DNA of 64,000 nt. It comes from Miltoncostaea sp963823515 (GTDB lineage: Bacteria; Actinomycetota; Thermoleophilia; Miltoncostaeales; Miltoncostaeaceae). Position 1 is the first letter of the stretch, and every line of letters starts with the position of its first letter. Both the position numbers and the translations under genes were made by a program. Where the stretch lies: NCBI GenBank assembly GCA_963823515.1, contig CAWGMB010000015.1:1-64000 (forward strand). The letters run 5' to 3'. Below the pieces are notes generated by a model, which was given only the letters and a program-made list of their open reading frames with translations, searched no databases and was not told the DNA's origin. Positions 15,121 to 24,617 of the stretch are shown piece by piece.

Positions 15121-16878
15121 GTGCTCCTGCTCATCGCCGTCGCGTTCCTGGCCGGGGTCGTCACCGCGCTGTCGCCCTGCGTGCTGCCCGCGCTGCCGAT
15201 CGTGCTCGCCGGATCGGCGGGCGGGGGGCCGCGCCGGGTGGCCGGCATCGCCGCCGGCTTCGTGGCCGCGTTCGTGCTCTTCACGCTCGCGCTGACCACC
15301 GCCCTGCGGAGCCTCGGGCTGAGCCCGGACGCGCTGCGCAACCTCGCGATCGCCGCGCTGATCGCGTTCGGGGTGACGCTCGTCGTGCCGGCTCTCGGCG
15401 AGCGCCTCGCGCTGGCGCTCGCGCCCGTGGCGCGACTGGGCGAGCGCATCCCGCGCGGACGCTCGGGGCTCGCGGGCGGGCTGCTCGTCGGCGTGGCGCT
15501 CGGGCTGGTCTGGACGCCGTGCGCCGGGCCGGTGTTCGCCGCCATCGCCGCGGTGGCCGCGACCGGCGACGCCGGGGCCTCGGCCTTCGTCGTGCTCACC
15601 GCGTACGCCGTGGGGGCGGTGCTGCCCCTCTGCCTGGTCGCCACCGGCGGCCAGCGGCTGCTGGGCCGCCTTCGCGGACGCGGCGGGGCCGCGGTCCGCC
15701 CGGCGCTCGGGGCGCTGATGATCGGCGCCGGCGTGATGATCGCGCTGGGGGTGGACACGCGCCTGACGACCTACGTCGTCCGCGACCTGCCCGCCTACAC
15801 CGACACGCTCCAGGCCCTCGAGCGGACCCCCGCCGTCGACCGCGAGCTGTCCGGGCTGCGCCCCGGCGCACCGACCGACATCCCGCCCTTCCTCTCGGCG
15901 GCCCGGGGCTCGGGCGCGGGCGGGGCCGACCTCGGGCTGCCGGACGCCGGACCCGCCCCGGAGCTGCGCGGCATCTCGGCGACCTTCAACGCGGACGACG
16001 CGGCCCTCACGCTCGCGTCGCTGCGCGGACGCGTGGTGCTGCTCGACTTCTGGACCTACTCCTGCATCAACTGCCTGCGCACGATTCCCCACCTCGAGGC
16101 CCTCTACGAGCGCTATCGCGCCGACGGCCTGACGGTGCTCGGGGTGCACACGCCCGAATTCGCCTTCGAGGCCGACCCGGGCAACGTCGGCGACGCCGTC
16201 CGCGACCTCGGCATCACCTACCCGGTGGCGCTCGACCCGGACTTCGCGACCTGGGACGCGTTCGGCAATCGCTACTGGCCGGCGACCTACCTGATCGACC
16301 GCGACGGCCACGTCCGCGACCTGCACATCGGCGAGGGCGACGAGGCGCGGACCGAGACTCTCGTCCGCCGGGCGCTTGGCGTGCCGGCACGGAGCCCGCG
16401 CGCCGGCGAGGAAGGCGCCGAGGCGCCGCCCGGCGGGCTCGACCGGACGCCGGAGACCTACGTCGGGGCCGCGCGGATCCGGAGCCTGGTGGCCGGGCAG
16501 CGGATCCGGCCGATGCTCCCGACCCGGTACACCGCGCCGGACGCACTCCCCGACGATCAGATCGCCTTCGACGGCGACTGGACGATCGACGACGAGTACG
16601 CGCGCGCCGGCGCGAACGCGGCGATCGAGCTGTCCTTCCGCGCGAAGGGCGTCTATCTGGTGCTCGACGGCGACGGCGGCAGCCGCACCGGACGCGTTCT
16701 GATCGACGGCCGGGCCCCCACCGCCGACGAGGCCGGCTCCGACCTCGGCGCCGACGGCGCCCTGACCGTGACGACGCCCCGCCTCTACCGGCTGCTGCAG
16801 CTCCCCGCCCCGCGATCCGGGCGGATCCGGATCGAGCTGGCACCCGGCACGAGGGCCTTCGCCTTCACCTTCGGCTGA
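15121..16878 (+). CDS. dipZ: DipZ-type fusion: CcdA membrane thiol transporter plus thioredoxin-like domain
   Basis: This 585-residue three-part protein moves reducing power across the membrane. Residues 1-215 form a CcdA domain with about six helices and the redox-cysteine segments ALSPCVLPALP and VWTPCAGPVF. Residues about 285-420 are a TlpA-like thioredoxin domain with active site CINC (in FWTYSCINCLR). Residues about 435-585 form a beta-rich DipZ C-terminal, carbohydrate-binding-like domain. Start GTG 15121 follows a leaderless -10. The neighbours are unrelated. Confidence 0.92.
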   Translation: MLLLIAVAFLAGVVTALSPCVLPALPIVLAGSAGGGPRRVAGIAAGFVAAFVLFTLALTTALRSLGLSPDALRNLAIAALIAFGVTLVVPALGERLALALAPVARLGERIPRGRSGLAGGLLVGVALGLVWTPCAGPVFAAIAAVAATGDAGASAFVVLTAYAVGAVLPLCLVATGGQRLLGRLRGRGGAAVRPALGALMIGAGVMIALGVDTRLTTYVVRDLPAYTDTLQALERTPAVDRELSGLRPGAPTDIPPFLSAARGSGAGGADLGLPDAGPAPELRGISATFNADDAALTLASLRGRVVLLDFWTYSCINCLRTIPHLEALYERYRADGLTVLGVHTPEFAFEADPGNVGDAVRDLGITYPVALDPDFATWDAFGNRYWPATYLIDRDGHVRDLHIGEGDEARTETLVRRALGVPARSPRAGEEGAEAPPGGLDRTPETYVGAARIRSLVAGQRIRPMLPTRYTAPDALPDDQIAFDGDWTIDDEYARAGANAAIELSFRAKGVYLVLDGDGGSRTGRVLIDGRAPTADEAGSDLGADGALTVTTPRLYRLLQLPAPRSGRIRIELAPGTRAFAFTFG

Positions 16879-16879
16879 G

Positions 16880-17421
16880 GATCCGCCCGGACCGGCCGGC
16901 CCGGGCGGCTGCGACGGTCCGTGGGGAGGGCGCGCCGGCCGCTCCGGAGGACCCGCGCCGAGCCACCGGCCCTCGCGGAACCACCGCCGCATGGTCCGCG
17001 CGCTCGGCGGAACCGCCGATCCCCCTGCCTCGCGGGCCCGGAGGCGACGGATCACCTCCCCCGGCGGCTCTCCGGCGGCGAACGCCGCCTCCGCCTCGCG
17101 GCGCAGCGACGGCCACGCGTAGGAGCCAGGGGCCACCCGGGCGGGCATTCCGGCGGCGAGTCGCGCGCGATGAAGGGCGAGCGCGCGGGCACGAGACACG
17201 GTCAGGCAGCCCGCCGAGCGCCACACGTGGAACAGGCTCGCCTCGAGATCCCGGCCCGCGCGGCGCGTCACGAATGCCGGGGACCGATGCGCCGCGCAGA
17301 GCCACACGCTCACCCCGCACGGCAGATGAAGCGGCGCTCGCCCGCCCTCCCCGGCCCCGACGCAGATCGCGCACGCGGGACGGCTTCCAAGCCCCCGCTC
17401 CTTGTAGAAGCTCCTGGCCAC
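16880..17421 (-). CDS. Unknown Cys-containing protein with helix-turn-helix-like tail; 3' end unresolved
   Basis: From GTG 17421 the frame reads VARSFYKERGLGSRPACAIC... PLHLPCGVSVWLCAAHRS. It has four cysteines in a zinc-finger-like spacing, then SLFHVWRSAGCLTVSRARAL. A later part, ARTMRRWFREGRWLG, looks like an HTH recognition segment. This composition resembles proteins I associate with Thermoleophilia, but no function is known. After about residue 151 the sequence turns to low complexity. No in-frame stop occurs before the frame enters dipZ antisense, where it stays open for about 2 kb. A frameshift or lost stop near 16.9 kb is likely, so the stated left boundary is a guess. Confidence 0.5.
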
Positions 17422-17431
17422 GCATCCATCG

Positions 17432-17446
17432 TGCCCACAGTGGGCA
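17432..17446. promoter_or_regulatory. Perfect 15-base palindrome, possible operator
   Basis: TGCCCACAGTGGGCA is a 7-bp inverted repeat around a single central base. It lies 11 bases upstream of the GTG of the Cys-rich gene, where a dimeric repressor could bind. No regulator is identified. Confidence 0.35.
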
Positions 17447-17494
17447 GACGCGGGGGGGTCGGCGTGCGCGCGACTTGGAACGTCTCCGTGTCGC

Positions 17495-17540
17495 GTGGGG
17501 TCCCAATTGGGCGAGCGGCGTGGGTCCAATCGGACCCCAC
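17495..17540. repeat. Long imperfect inverted repeat in intergenic DNA
   Basis: GTGGGGTCCCAATTGG (17495-17510) pairs with CCAATCGGACCCCAC (17526-17540), with one mismatch and one bulge across a 15-base spacer. It lies in the 310-base stretch without a gene between the Cys-rich gene and the IS remnant. Nothing else was seen there. It could be a terminator or a transposon-related end. Confidence 0.5.
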
Positions 17541-17654
17541 CCACCAGACCGCCACCGGCCTCGACCCGTCCCCGGCCATGTGCCGCGATGGTCCGCCCGC
17601 GGGAACGTCGCCCCGAGCGGTGTCTGCTGGTGCTAGGTGAGCCGCCCACACAGG

Positions 17655-17990
17655 TTGTGAACGCCTGAAGGCATCCGGGCTTCCGGGAGAAGCTGTGGGT
17701 CTCCACACCTACAGGCAGCTCCAAGGAGGCCCGGATGCGGCTGCACCGTAGCGCGGCGCCCGGCCTGGCCGGGCGCCGGCGGCTCGTGTTGCTGGTCACA
17801 GAGTGCGGTCTTAGCCAGCGCCAGGCTGCGATGAGGCTGGGCGTCTCGCCGGCGACCGCGAATCGCTGGGTCTCGCGCTGGCGGGCGGCCGATGGGGATG
17901 CACACGCGAGCGGCACCTGCCTGGCCGATCGCCCGAGCCGGCCGCGAGCGCGCGCTCGGCCGCGAAGAGGCCGTCCTCGAGAGGCCTGCG
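17655..17990 (+). mobile_element. Remnant of an IS481-like insertion sequence
   Basis: The stretch begins near TGTGAACGCC, similar to IS481-family ends. It includes an AAGGAGG ribosome site at about 17723 and the first part of a transposase gene, then merges into the 3' end of the M42 peptidase gene. No right end, DDE domain or target duplication is visible. The left boundary is approximate. Confidence 0.5.
17735..17960 (+). pseudogene. Truncated IS481-type transposase, N-terminal HTH only
   Basis: From ATG 17735 the protein reads MRLHRSAAPGLAGRRRLVLL, then LSQRQAAMRLGVSPATANRW and VSRWRAADGD. This is the HTH that opens IS481/IS3-type transposases, followed by LADRPSRPRA, which matches the usual 'GL-DRSSRP' segment. 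After about residue 75 the similarity stops and the frame enters the antisense strand of the M42 gene, ending at 18094. The DDE catalytic domain is missing, so it cannot transpose by itself. Confidence 0.6.
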
Positions 17991-17991
17991 A

Positions 17992-19020
17992 TCAGGGGAC
18001 CAGCGCCTCCGCGGTCTCGCAGAAGGCGGTGACGAGCGCGACGCAGGCGTCGAGGTCGTCGGGGTGGCACGCCTCGACGACCTGGTGGACGTAGCGCGTC
18101 GGGATCGAGACGCAGCCCGCCGGGGCACCGTCGCCCGAGAGGCCGAGCTCGCGCGTGTCGGTGCCTCCCCGGACCATCACCTCGAGCTGGCTGGGGATGC
18201 CGCGCACCCCGGCGATCGCGACCAGGTGGTCCACGACCTCGCGCGGCACGATCGCGCTGGTGTCGTAGACCTTGATCGCAGCTCCGCCGCCGACGGTCGT
18301 GATCCGCTCGTGGGGCTTCGCGCCCGGGCCGTCGTTGGCCAGGGTGATGTCGATGGCCAGGCCGATCTGGGGCCTCACCCGCTGGGTCGCCACCCGCGCG
18401 CCGCGCAGGCCGACCTCCTCCTGTACGGTGGCGACCGCCACGACCTCGCAGTGGTGCTCGGAGAGCGCGCGGAAGGCCTCGATCATCACGTAGAGACCGG
18501 CCCGGTTGTCGAGGCTCTTGCAGGTCACCAGATCGCCGAGGCGGGCCATCGCGCGCTCGCGCGTGACCACATCGCCCGCGCGCACCAGCTCCCGCACCCG
18601 GTCGGCCGGCAGGCCGACGTCCACGAAGTAGTCGTCGAGCGCGGGCGCCTTGCGCTTCTCCTCGTCGCTCATCAGGTGCACCGCCTTGGTGCCGAGCACC
18701 CCGAGCAGGTCCTCGCGGCCGTGCACGATGACGCGCTGCGCCGTGAGGGTCTTGGGGTCGAAGCCGCCGAGCGGGATCAGGCGCAGGAAGCCCCCGTCCT
18801 CGACGTGGGTCACCATGAACCCGATCTCGTCCATGTGCGCCGAGAGCATCAGCGTCGGCCCGCCGCCGCCCGCGCGGCGGGCGATCAGGCTGCCGAGCGG
18901 GTCCACCTCGACCGAGTCGGCGAGCGGCTCCAGCTCGCGCCGCACCACGGCGCGGATGCGCTCCTCGCGCCCGGGCGCGCCCGGCGTCTCGCAGAGCTCG
19001 CTGAGCAGGTCGAGGTTCAC
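17992..19020 (-). CDS. M42-family di-metal aminopeptidase (FrvX/glutamyl-aminopeptidase-like)
   Basis: This 342-residue cytoplasmic aminopeptidase is of the dodecameric TET type. Metal and catalytic residues are in the expected order: H in SAHMDEIGF, D in CKSLDNRAG, the EE pair in VQEEVGLRGA, D in AIDITLAND, and H in RYVHQVVEACH. Substrate preference cannot be read from sequence. GTG 19020 lies 7 bases from a TAGGTT -10 box. The C terminus is complete despite the adjoining IS remnant. Confidence 0.9.
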   Translation of the reverse strand: MNLDLLSELCETPGAPGREERIRAVVRRELEPLADSVEVDPLGSLIARRAGGGGPTLMLSAHMDEIGFMVTHVEDGGFLRLIPLGGFDPKTLTAQRVIVHGREDLLGVLGTKAVHLMSDEEKRKAPALDDYFVDVGLPADRVRELVRAGDVVTRERAMARLGDLVTCKSLDNRAGLYVMIEAFRALSEHHCEVVAVATVQEEVGLRGARVATQRVRPQIGLAIDITLANDGPGAKPHERITTVGGGAAIKVYDTSAIVPREVVDHLVAIAGVRGIPSQLEVMVRGGTDTRELGLSGDGAPAGCVSIPTRYVHQVVEACHPDDLDACVALVTAFCETAEALVP

Positions 19021-19027
19021 GAGCGGG

Positions 19028-19033
19028 AACCTA
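19028..19033 (-). promoter_or_regulatory. -10 box TAGGTT, leaderless start of the M42 peptidase
   Basis: TAGGTT on the minus strand, 7 bases before the GTG at 19020, just after the cdsA stop. Confidence 0.5.
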
Positions 19034-19060
19034 CCGCGCGGACGCCTCTCCGGGAGGGGC

Positions 19061-19873
19061 TCAGTAGACCATCCAGATGGTCACGAAGTACGCGGCGACC
19101 GACCCGAACAGGAGCGCGTCGAAGCGGTCGAGCACGCCCCCGTGGCCGAGCAGCAGCCGGCCCGAGTCCTTCGCGCCGGCGTCCCGCTTGAGGACCGATT
19201 CGAACAGGTCGCCGAGGAACGCGGCCGGGCAGATCGCGAGGCCCAGGATCAGCGACTGCCATCCGCCGATCCAGTCCATGTAGAGCCCCGCCACCCAGAC
19301 CGCCGCGGTGGCCGTCACGAGGCCGACGGCAGCGCCCTCGACGGTCTTCTTGGGCGAGGTGAGCGGGGCGATCGGGTGCCGGCCCCACATGCGGCCGCCC
19401 ACGTAGGAGGCCGTGTCGAAGATCCACACGCCCACCAGCACGTTGACCACGGCTCCGGCCCCGTCGGGCAGGTCGCGCGTGATCACGAGGATCGCGAGCG
19501 GGAAGCCGAGGTAGACCACCCCGAGGAGCGTGGTCGCCATCCGGGCGGTGATGTCGTCGCGGCGGGGAAGGATCAGTGCCGCGATCGCCACCAGGAAGAC
19601 GCTGATCCCGAGGCCGAGCAGGACGCCGTGCTCGTGGTCGTCCATCGCCCAGGCGAGGACGATCAGGCTGAGCGCGCCCAGGTATCCGGCCCAGCGAAGG
19701 GGGCGCGCGGCGGCGGTGAGGCTGTAGAGCTCGTAGAGGCCGAGGGCGGCGATGATCGCCAGCGCCAGCGCGAAGGCGACCCCGCCGAGAGCGACGACGG
19801 CGATGGCGAGGATCACCCCCGGGACCGCGACGACCAGGCGGCTGGCGAGTCCGGTCGGTGCGGTGATGTTCAG
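19061..19873 (-). CDS. cdsA: Phosphatidate cytidylyltransferase (CDP-diglyceride synthase), probable CTG start
   Basis: This membrane enzyme of about 270 residues makes CDP-diacylglycerol from phosphatidate and CTP. It has seven to eight helices and the family signature near the C terminus: SVLKRDAGAKDSG, then GHGGVLDRFD. No ATG, GTG or TTG exists at the expected N terminus. The first GTG inside would remove helix 1, and upstream candidates lie deep in uppS. A CTG at 19873 overlaps the uppS TGA as CTGA, after GGCGGA. This matches the NTGA coupling used by at least 18 other gene pairs here. I therefore place the start there. Confidence 0.9.
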   Translation of the reverse strand: MNITAPTGLASRLVVAVPGVILAIAVVALGGVAFALALAIIAALGLYELYSLTAAARPLRWAGYLGALSLIVLAWAMDDHEHGVLLGLGISVFLVAIAALILPRRDDITARMATTLLGVVYLGFPLAILVITRDLPDGAGAVVNVLVGVWIFDTASYVGGRMWGRHPIAPLTSPKKTVEGAAVGLVTATAAVWVAGLYMDWIGGWQSLILGLAICPAAFLGDLFESVLKRDAGAKDSGRLLLGHGGVLDRFDALLFGSVAAYFVTIWMVY

Positions 19874-20634
19874 CGTCCGCCGAAGCGGCGATGACGCCGC
19901 CCGTACTCCGCCATGGCCGCCTCGAGGTCCTCGGGTCCGAAGTCGGGCCAGAGCCTGTCGGAGAAGTGCAGCTCGGCGTAGGCGCTCTGCCACAGCAGGA
20001 AGTTGGACAGGCGCTGCTCTCCGCTGGTGCGGATGACGAGCTCCGGGTCGCGCAGCTCGGGCGCGTACAGGTACTGCGCGAACTCGGCCTCACCCGCCTC
20101 CGGGCCGCACTCGGCGGCGAAGCGCCGGGCGGCGTCGGCGATCTCGCGCCGGCCGCCGTAGTTCATGGCCACGAACAGGCGCAGCCCGGTGTTGGCGGCC
20201 GTCTCTGCCTCGGCGGCGGCGATCCGCCCGCGCAGGTCCGCATCGAGCTCGCCGAGGCGGCCGATGAACCGCATCTGCACGTTCTCGGCGTTGAGCTCGG
20301 GGACCTCGCGATCGATCAGCTCGCAGAACAGCCCCATCAGGTCGCCGACCTCCGAATCCGGCCGGGTCCAGTTCTCCGTGGAGAACGAGAAGACCGTGAG
20401 GTGCTTCACGCCGGCGTCGGAGGCCGCGCGCACGACCCTCTTCAGCGCCTTCGCGCCGGCGCGATGGCCGGCGCCCACCGGCAGGTGGCGCTCACGCGCC
20501 CAGCGGCCGTTGCCATCCATGATGATCGCGATCGACTCGGGGACCTCGGTGAGGCCCGCCGGGGGCTCGAGCCGTGGCACGCGGCCGAGCCCGAGGACCG
20601 ATCGCGCGGTCCGCAGGCGGGTGAAGAGCGTCAT
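19870..20634 (-). CDS. uppS: Isoprenyl (undecaprenyl-type) diphosphate synthase
   Basis: This 254-residue cis-prenyltransferase extends farnesyl diphosphate to the lipid carrier of cell-wall synthesis. The catalytic motif is IIMDGNGRWA, with downstream TVFSFSTENWTRP and the C-terminal VIRTSGEQRLSNFLLWQSAY. Chain length cannot be read from sequence. It follows frr and precedes cdsA, an arrangement common across bacteria. ATG at 20634. Confidence 0.95.
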   Translation of the reverse strand: MTLFTRLRTARSVLGLGRVPRLEPPAGLTEVPESIAIIMDGNGRWARERHLPVGAGHRAGAKALKRVVRAASDAGVKHLTVFSFSTENWTRPDSEVGDLMGLFCELIDREVPELNAENVQMRFIGRLGELDADLRGRIAAAEAETAANTGLRLFVAMNYGGRREIADAARRFAAECGPEAGEAEFAQYLYAPELRDPELVIRTSGEQRLSNFLLWQSAYAELHFSDRLWPDFGPEDLEAAMAEYGRRHRRFGGR

Positions 20635-20655
20635 CGGGGCACGCGGGGCCAGCGC

Positions 20656-21210
20656 TCAGACCTCGAGGATCTCGGCCTCTTTGACGGCCATCAGTTCGTC
20701 GATCGCCTTGACCTCGGCGTCGGTCAGCTTCTGCACGTCGTCCTGCGCGCTCTTGAGCTCGTCCTGGGAGAGCTCGCCGTCCTTCTCGGCCCGCTTCATC
20801 TCGTTGAGCACGTCGCGGCGCACGTTGCGCACCGCCACGCGGCCCTCCTCGGCCATCTTGTGGATGAGCCGCACCATCTCCTTGCGCCGCTCCTCGGTGA
20901 GCTGCGGGATCGCCAGGCGGATCGTCTGGCCGTCGTTGTTCGGCGTCAGGCCGAGGTCCGACTCCATGATCGCCTTCTCGACCGACTGCATGATCGAGCG
21001 GTCGAACGGCTGGATGGTCAGCATCCGCGGCTCGGGCGCGTTGATCGTCGCGAGTTGGTTGAGCGGCGTCCGCGTCCCGTAGGCGTCGACGGTGACGCGG
21101 TCGAGCAGGGCGGTCGAGGCGCGCCCGGTGCGTACCGATGCGAACTCGGATCCGAGGGCCGCGACGGCCCCTTGCATCCGGCGCTTCGCGTCCTTCAGTC
21201 GTTCCTCCAC
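20656..21210 (-). CDS. frr: Ribosome recycling factor
   Basis: This 184-residue two-domain protein splits post-termination ribosomes with EF-G. Family stretches include VRTGRASTALLDRVTVDAYG, the hinge region TRTPLNQLATINAPEPRML, and IRLAIPQLTEERRKEMV. Length is standard (185). It follows pyrH by about 11 bases in the rpsB-tsf-pyrH-frr-uppS-cdsA operon. Confidence 0.97.
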   Translation of the reverse strand: MEERLKDAKRRMQGAVAALGSEFASVRTGRASTALLDRVTVDAYGTRTPLNQLATINAPEPRMLTIQPFDRSIMQSVEKAIMESDLGLTPNNDGQTIRLAIPQLTEERRKEMVRLIHKMAEEGRVAVRNVRRDVLNEMKRAEKDGELSQDELKSAQDDVQKLTDAEVKAIDELMAVKEAEILEV

Positions 21211-21221
21211 GGGAAGCCTTC

Positions 21222-21941
21222 CTAGTCCGTTGATTCGGTGGCGACCATCGTGCCGATCTGCTCGCCCTCGAGCAGCCGGCCGATGTTGCGCTCGTCACCC
21301 ATGTTGAAGACGTAGATCGGGAGACCGTTGTCCATGCAGAGGGTGAGCGCAGTCGTGTCCATGACCCTGAGGCCCCGCTCGATCGCCTCCATATGGCTGA
21401 TCCGCGGGATGAGCCGCGCGTCGGGCACCACCCGCGGATCGCCGTCGAGGACGCCCTCGACGGCGTTCTTGGCCATCAGGATGCACTCCGCGCCGATCTC
21501 GAGCGCGCGCAGCGCGGCGGTGGTGTCGGTCGTGAAGAACGGGTTGCCCGTGCCGCCGGCGAAGATGACCACGCGCCCCTTCTCGAGGTGCCGGATGGCG
21601 CGGCGGCGGATGTAGGGCTCGGCGACCTCCTGCATCGCGATCGCCGACTGCACGCGCGTCGTGAGCCCCAGCTTCTCCAGGGCGTCCTGGATCGCCAGCG
21701 CGTTCAGCATCGTGGCGATCATGCCCATGTAGTCGGCCGTGGCCCGGTCCATGCCGATCGCCATGCCCTGCAGGCCGCGGAAGATGTTGCCCGCGCCGAC
21801 CACGATGGCCACGTCCACGCCGCGCTCGGCGGCGCCCTTCACCTGGCGGGCGATCCCCGCGATCCGCACGGGGTCGATGCCGTAGGGCTCGTCGCCCATC
21901 AGCGCCTCTCCCGAGAGCTTCAGGACGACCCGGTTGAACAC
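21222..21941 (-). CDS. pyrH: UMP kinase
   Basis: This 239-residue hexameric bacterial kinase converts UMP to UDP. It shows VVLKLSGEALMG, VVGAGNIFRGLQG and FAGGTGNPFFTTDTTAALRA, all family hallmarks. The GTG at 21941 opens the canonical N terminus (VFNRVVLKLSGE). An in-frame extension upstream is Ser/Arg-rich and crosses the tsf gene, so it is rejected. A GC hairpin sits between tsf and this start. Confidence 0.96.
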   Translation of the reverse strand: MFNRVVLKLSGEALMGDEPYGIDPVRIAGIARQVKGAAERGVDVAIVVGAGNIFRGLQGMAIGMDRATADYMGMIATMLNALAIQDALEKLGLTTRVQSAIAMQEVAEPYIRRRAIRHLEKGRVVIFAGGTGNPFFTTDTTAALRALEIGAECILMAKNAVEGVLDGDPRVVPDARLIPRISHMEAIERGLRVMDTTALTLCMDNGLPIYVFNMGDERNIGRLLEGEQIGTMVATESTD

Positions 21942-21947
21942 CGAGCC

Positions 21948-21971
21948 GCCCGGCCGGACATCCGGCCGGGC
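21948..21971 (-). terminator. 10-bp hairpin between tsf and pyrH
   Basis: GCCCGGCCGG (21948-21957) pairs with CCGGCCGGGC (21962-21971) around a 4-base loop. There is no T tract. It ends only about 7 bases before the pyrH start, so it may tune pyrH expression rather than stop all transcripts. Confidence 0.5.
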
Positions 21972-21990
21972 GTCCTCGCCGGGGTCGGGG

Positions 21991-23489
<1,499 letters not shown>

Positions 23490-23635
23490 GGGACTCCCTT
23501 GCGACAAACGGGTTTCGGGTGGTTCGTGCGCCGGTGCGCGGCAGATGGAACGCAGGCCGAACGCGTGCGGACACGCGAAAGGACCCGAGCACCGCCATCT
23601 GGCCGGATGCGCCGGGGAGGGGTCGTCTAGGTGGA
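23490..23635 (-). promoter_or_regulatory. Long 5' leader of rpsB, possible S2-responsive RNA
   Basis: About 145 bases separate the promoter from the rpsB start with no gene in between. On the minus strand CAGATGG and CCATCTG can pair across the middle of the leader. Ribosomal-protein genes are often controlled by their own product through such leaders. That use here is inference. Confidence 0.35.
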
Positions 23636-23639
23636 GATC

Positions 23640-23645
23640 ATCCTA
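23640..23645 (-). promoter_or_regulatory. -10 box TAGGAT of the rpsB operon, overlapping the rluD stop
   Basis: TAGGAT on the minus strand; its first three bases are the TAG stop codon of the upstream pseudouridine synthase gene. Confidence 0.5.
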
Positions 23646-24617
23646 GCGTCTGAATCCCGGGCCGCTCGACGGCGTGGCCACCGCGGCGCGGCGGGCGCGG
23701 CCGAGGGCCAGCTCGAGGTCGTGCGGCAGGGGGCTCTCGACGTCGACCGGCTCGTCCGTGATCGGGTGCGGGAAGGCGAGGCGCGCGGCGTGGAGGAACT
23801 GGCGCTCCAGCCCGAGGGTCTCCTCGCGGCGTCCGTACACCCGGTCGCCGACCACCGGGTGCCCGACCGACTCCAGGTGGACGCGGATCTGATGGGTGCG
23901 CCCCGTCTCCAGGCGCACCTCGAGTAGCGAGAAGCGCCCCAGCTCCTCCAGCCGGCGAGCGCGTGTCACGGCCTCGCGCCCGTCCTCGGCGGAGGCGATG
24001 GCCATGCGCGTACGGATGCGGCGATCGCGGCCGATCGGGCGGTCGATCGTCATCGCGGGAGGCGTCACGCCGTGCACCAGCGCGAGATATGTGCGCTCCA
24101 GCACCCGCTCGCGCAGCATCCGCTGCAGGCGCCGGTGGGCCCGCTCGGAGCGTGCCACCACCAGCAGCCCCGAGGTGTCGCGGTCGAGCCGGTGGACGAT
24201 GCCCGGCCGGGTGGGGTCCCCGCCCCCCGCGATCGCGTGCGCCAGCAGCCCGTGCACGAGCGTCCCTCCGGAGTGGCCGGCGGACGGGTGGGTGACGACG
24301 CCGGCCGGCTTGTCGACCACGAGCAGGTGCTCGTCCTCGTAGCGGACGGTCATCGGCACGACCTCGGGCACCAGCTCCGACAGCGGCGCCGCCGCCGGCC
24401 TGACCTCGAGCACCTCGCCCGCGCTCAGCAGATGGCGCTTGGGCCGCGTCGCGCCGTCCACCAGGACCCGGCCGGCGTCGATGAGCCGCTGCGCCTCCGC
24501 GCGGCTCCCGACCCGCTCCAGCGAGCCCACGCCGGCGTCGAGCCGCGTGCCCGCCAGACCGGCGCCCACGACCACCCGCAGGGGCCGGGGGTCGCGGTCC
24601 TCAGTCAGGCTCCTCAT
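23643..24617 (-). CDS. rluD: RluA/RluD-family 23S rRNA pseudouridine synthase
   Basis: This 324-residue protein has an N-terminal S4 RNA-binding domain (EAQRLIDAGRVLVDG) and a catalytic domain with the motif HRLDRDTSGLLVV, whose Asp is the nucleophile. GRTHQIRVHL is also typical. The precise rRNA site is inferred. ATG 24617 lies after GAGGAGG and overlaps the end of lspA by 17 bases; a GTG three codons earlier is an alternative. It follows lspA as in most bacteria. Confidence 0.93.
   Translation of the reverse strand: MRSLTEDRDPRPLRVVVGAGLAGTRLDAGVGSLERVGSRAEAQRLIDAGRVLVDGATRPKRHLLSAGEVLEVRPAAAPLSELVPEVVPMTVRYEDEHLLVVDKPAGVVTHPSAGHSGGTLVHGLLAHAIAGGGDPTRPGIVHRLDRDTSGLLVVARSERAHRRLQRMLRERVLERTYLALVHGVTPPAMTIDRPIGRDRRIRTRMAIASAEDGREAVTRARRLEELGRFSLLEVRLETGRTHQIRVHLESVGHPVVGDRVYGRREETLGLERQFLHAARLAFPHPITDEPVDVESPLPHDLELALGRARRAAVATPSSGPGFRR

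Noticed and set aside
14965..17916. A 983-codon open frame on the minus strand across dipZ
   Set aside because: It is antisense to dipZ, whose domains and redox motifs are clear. Only the part upstream of 16.88 kb (the Cys-rich protein) looks coding. High GC keeps antisense frames open.
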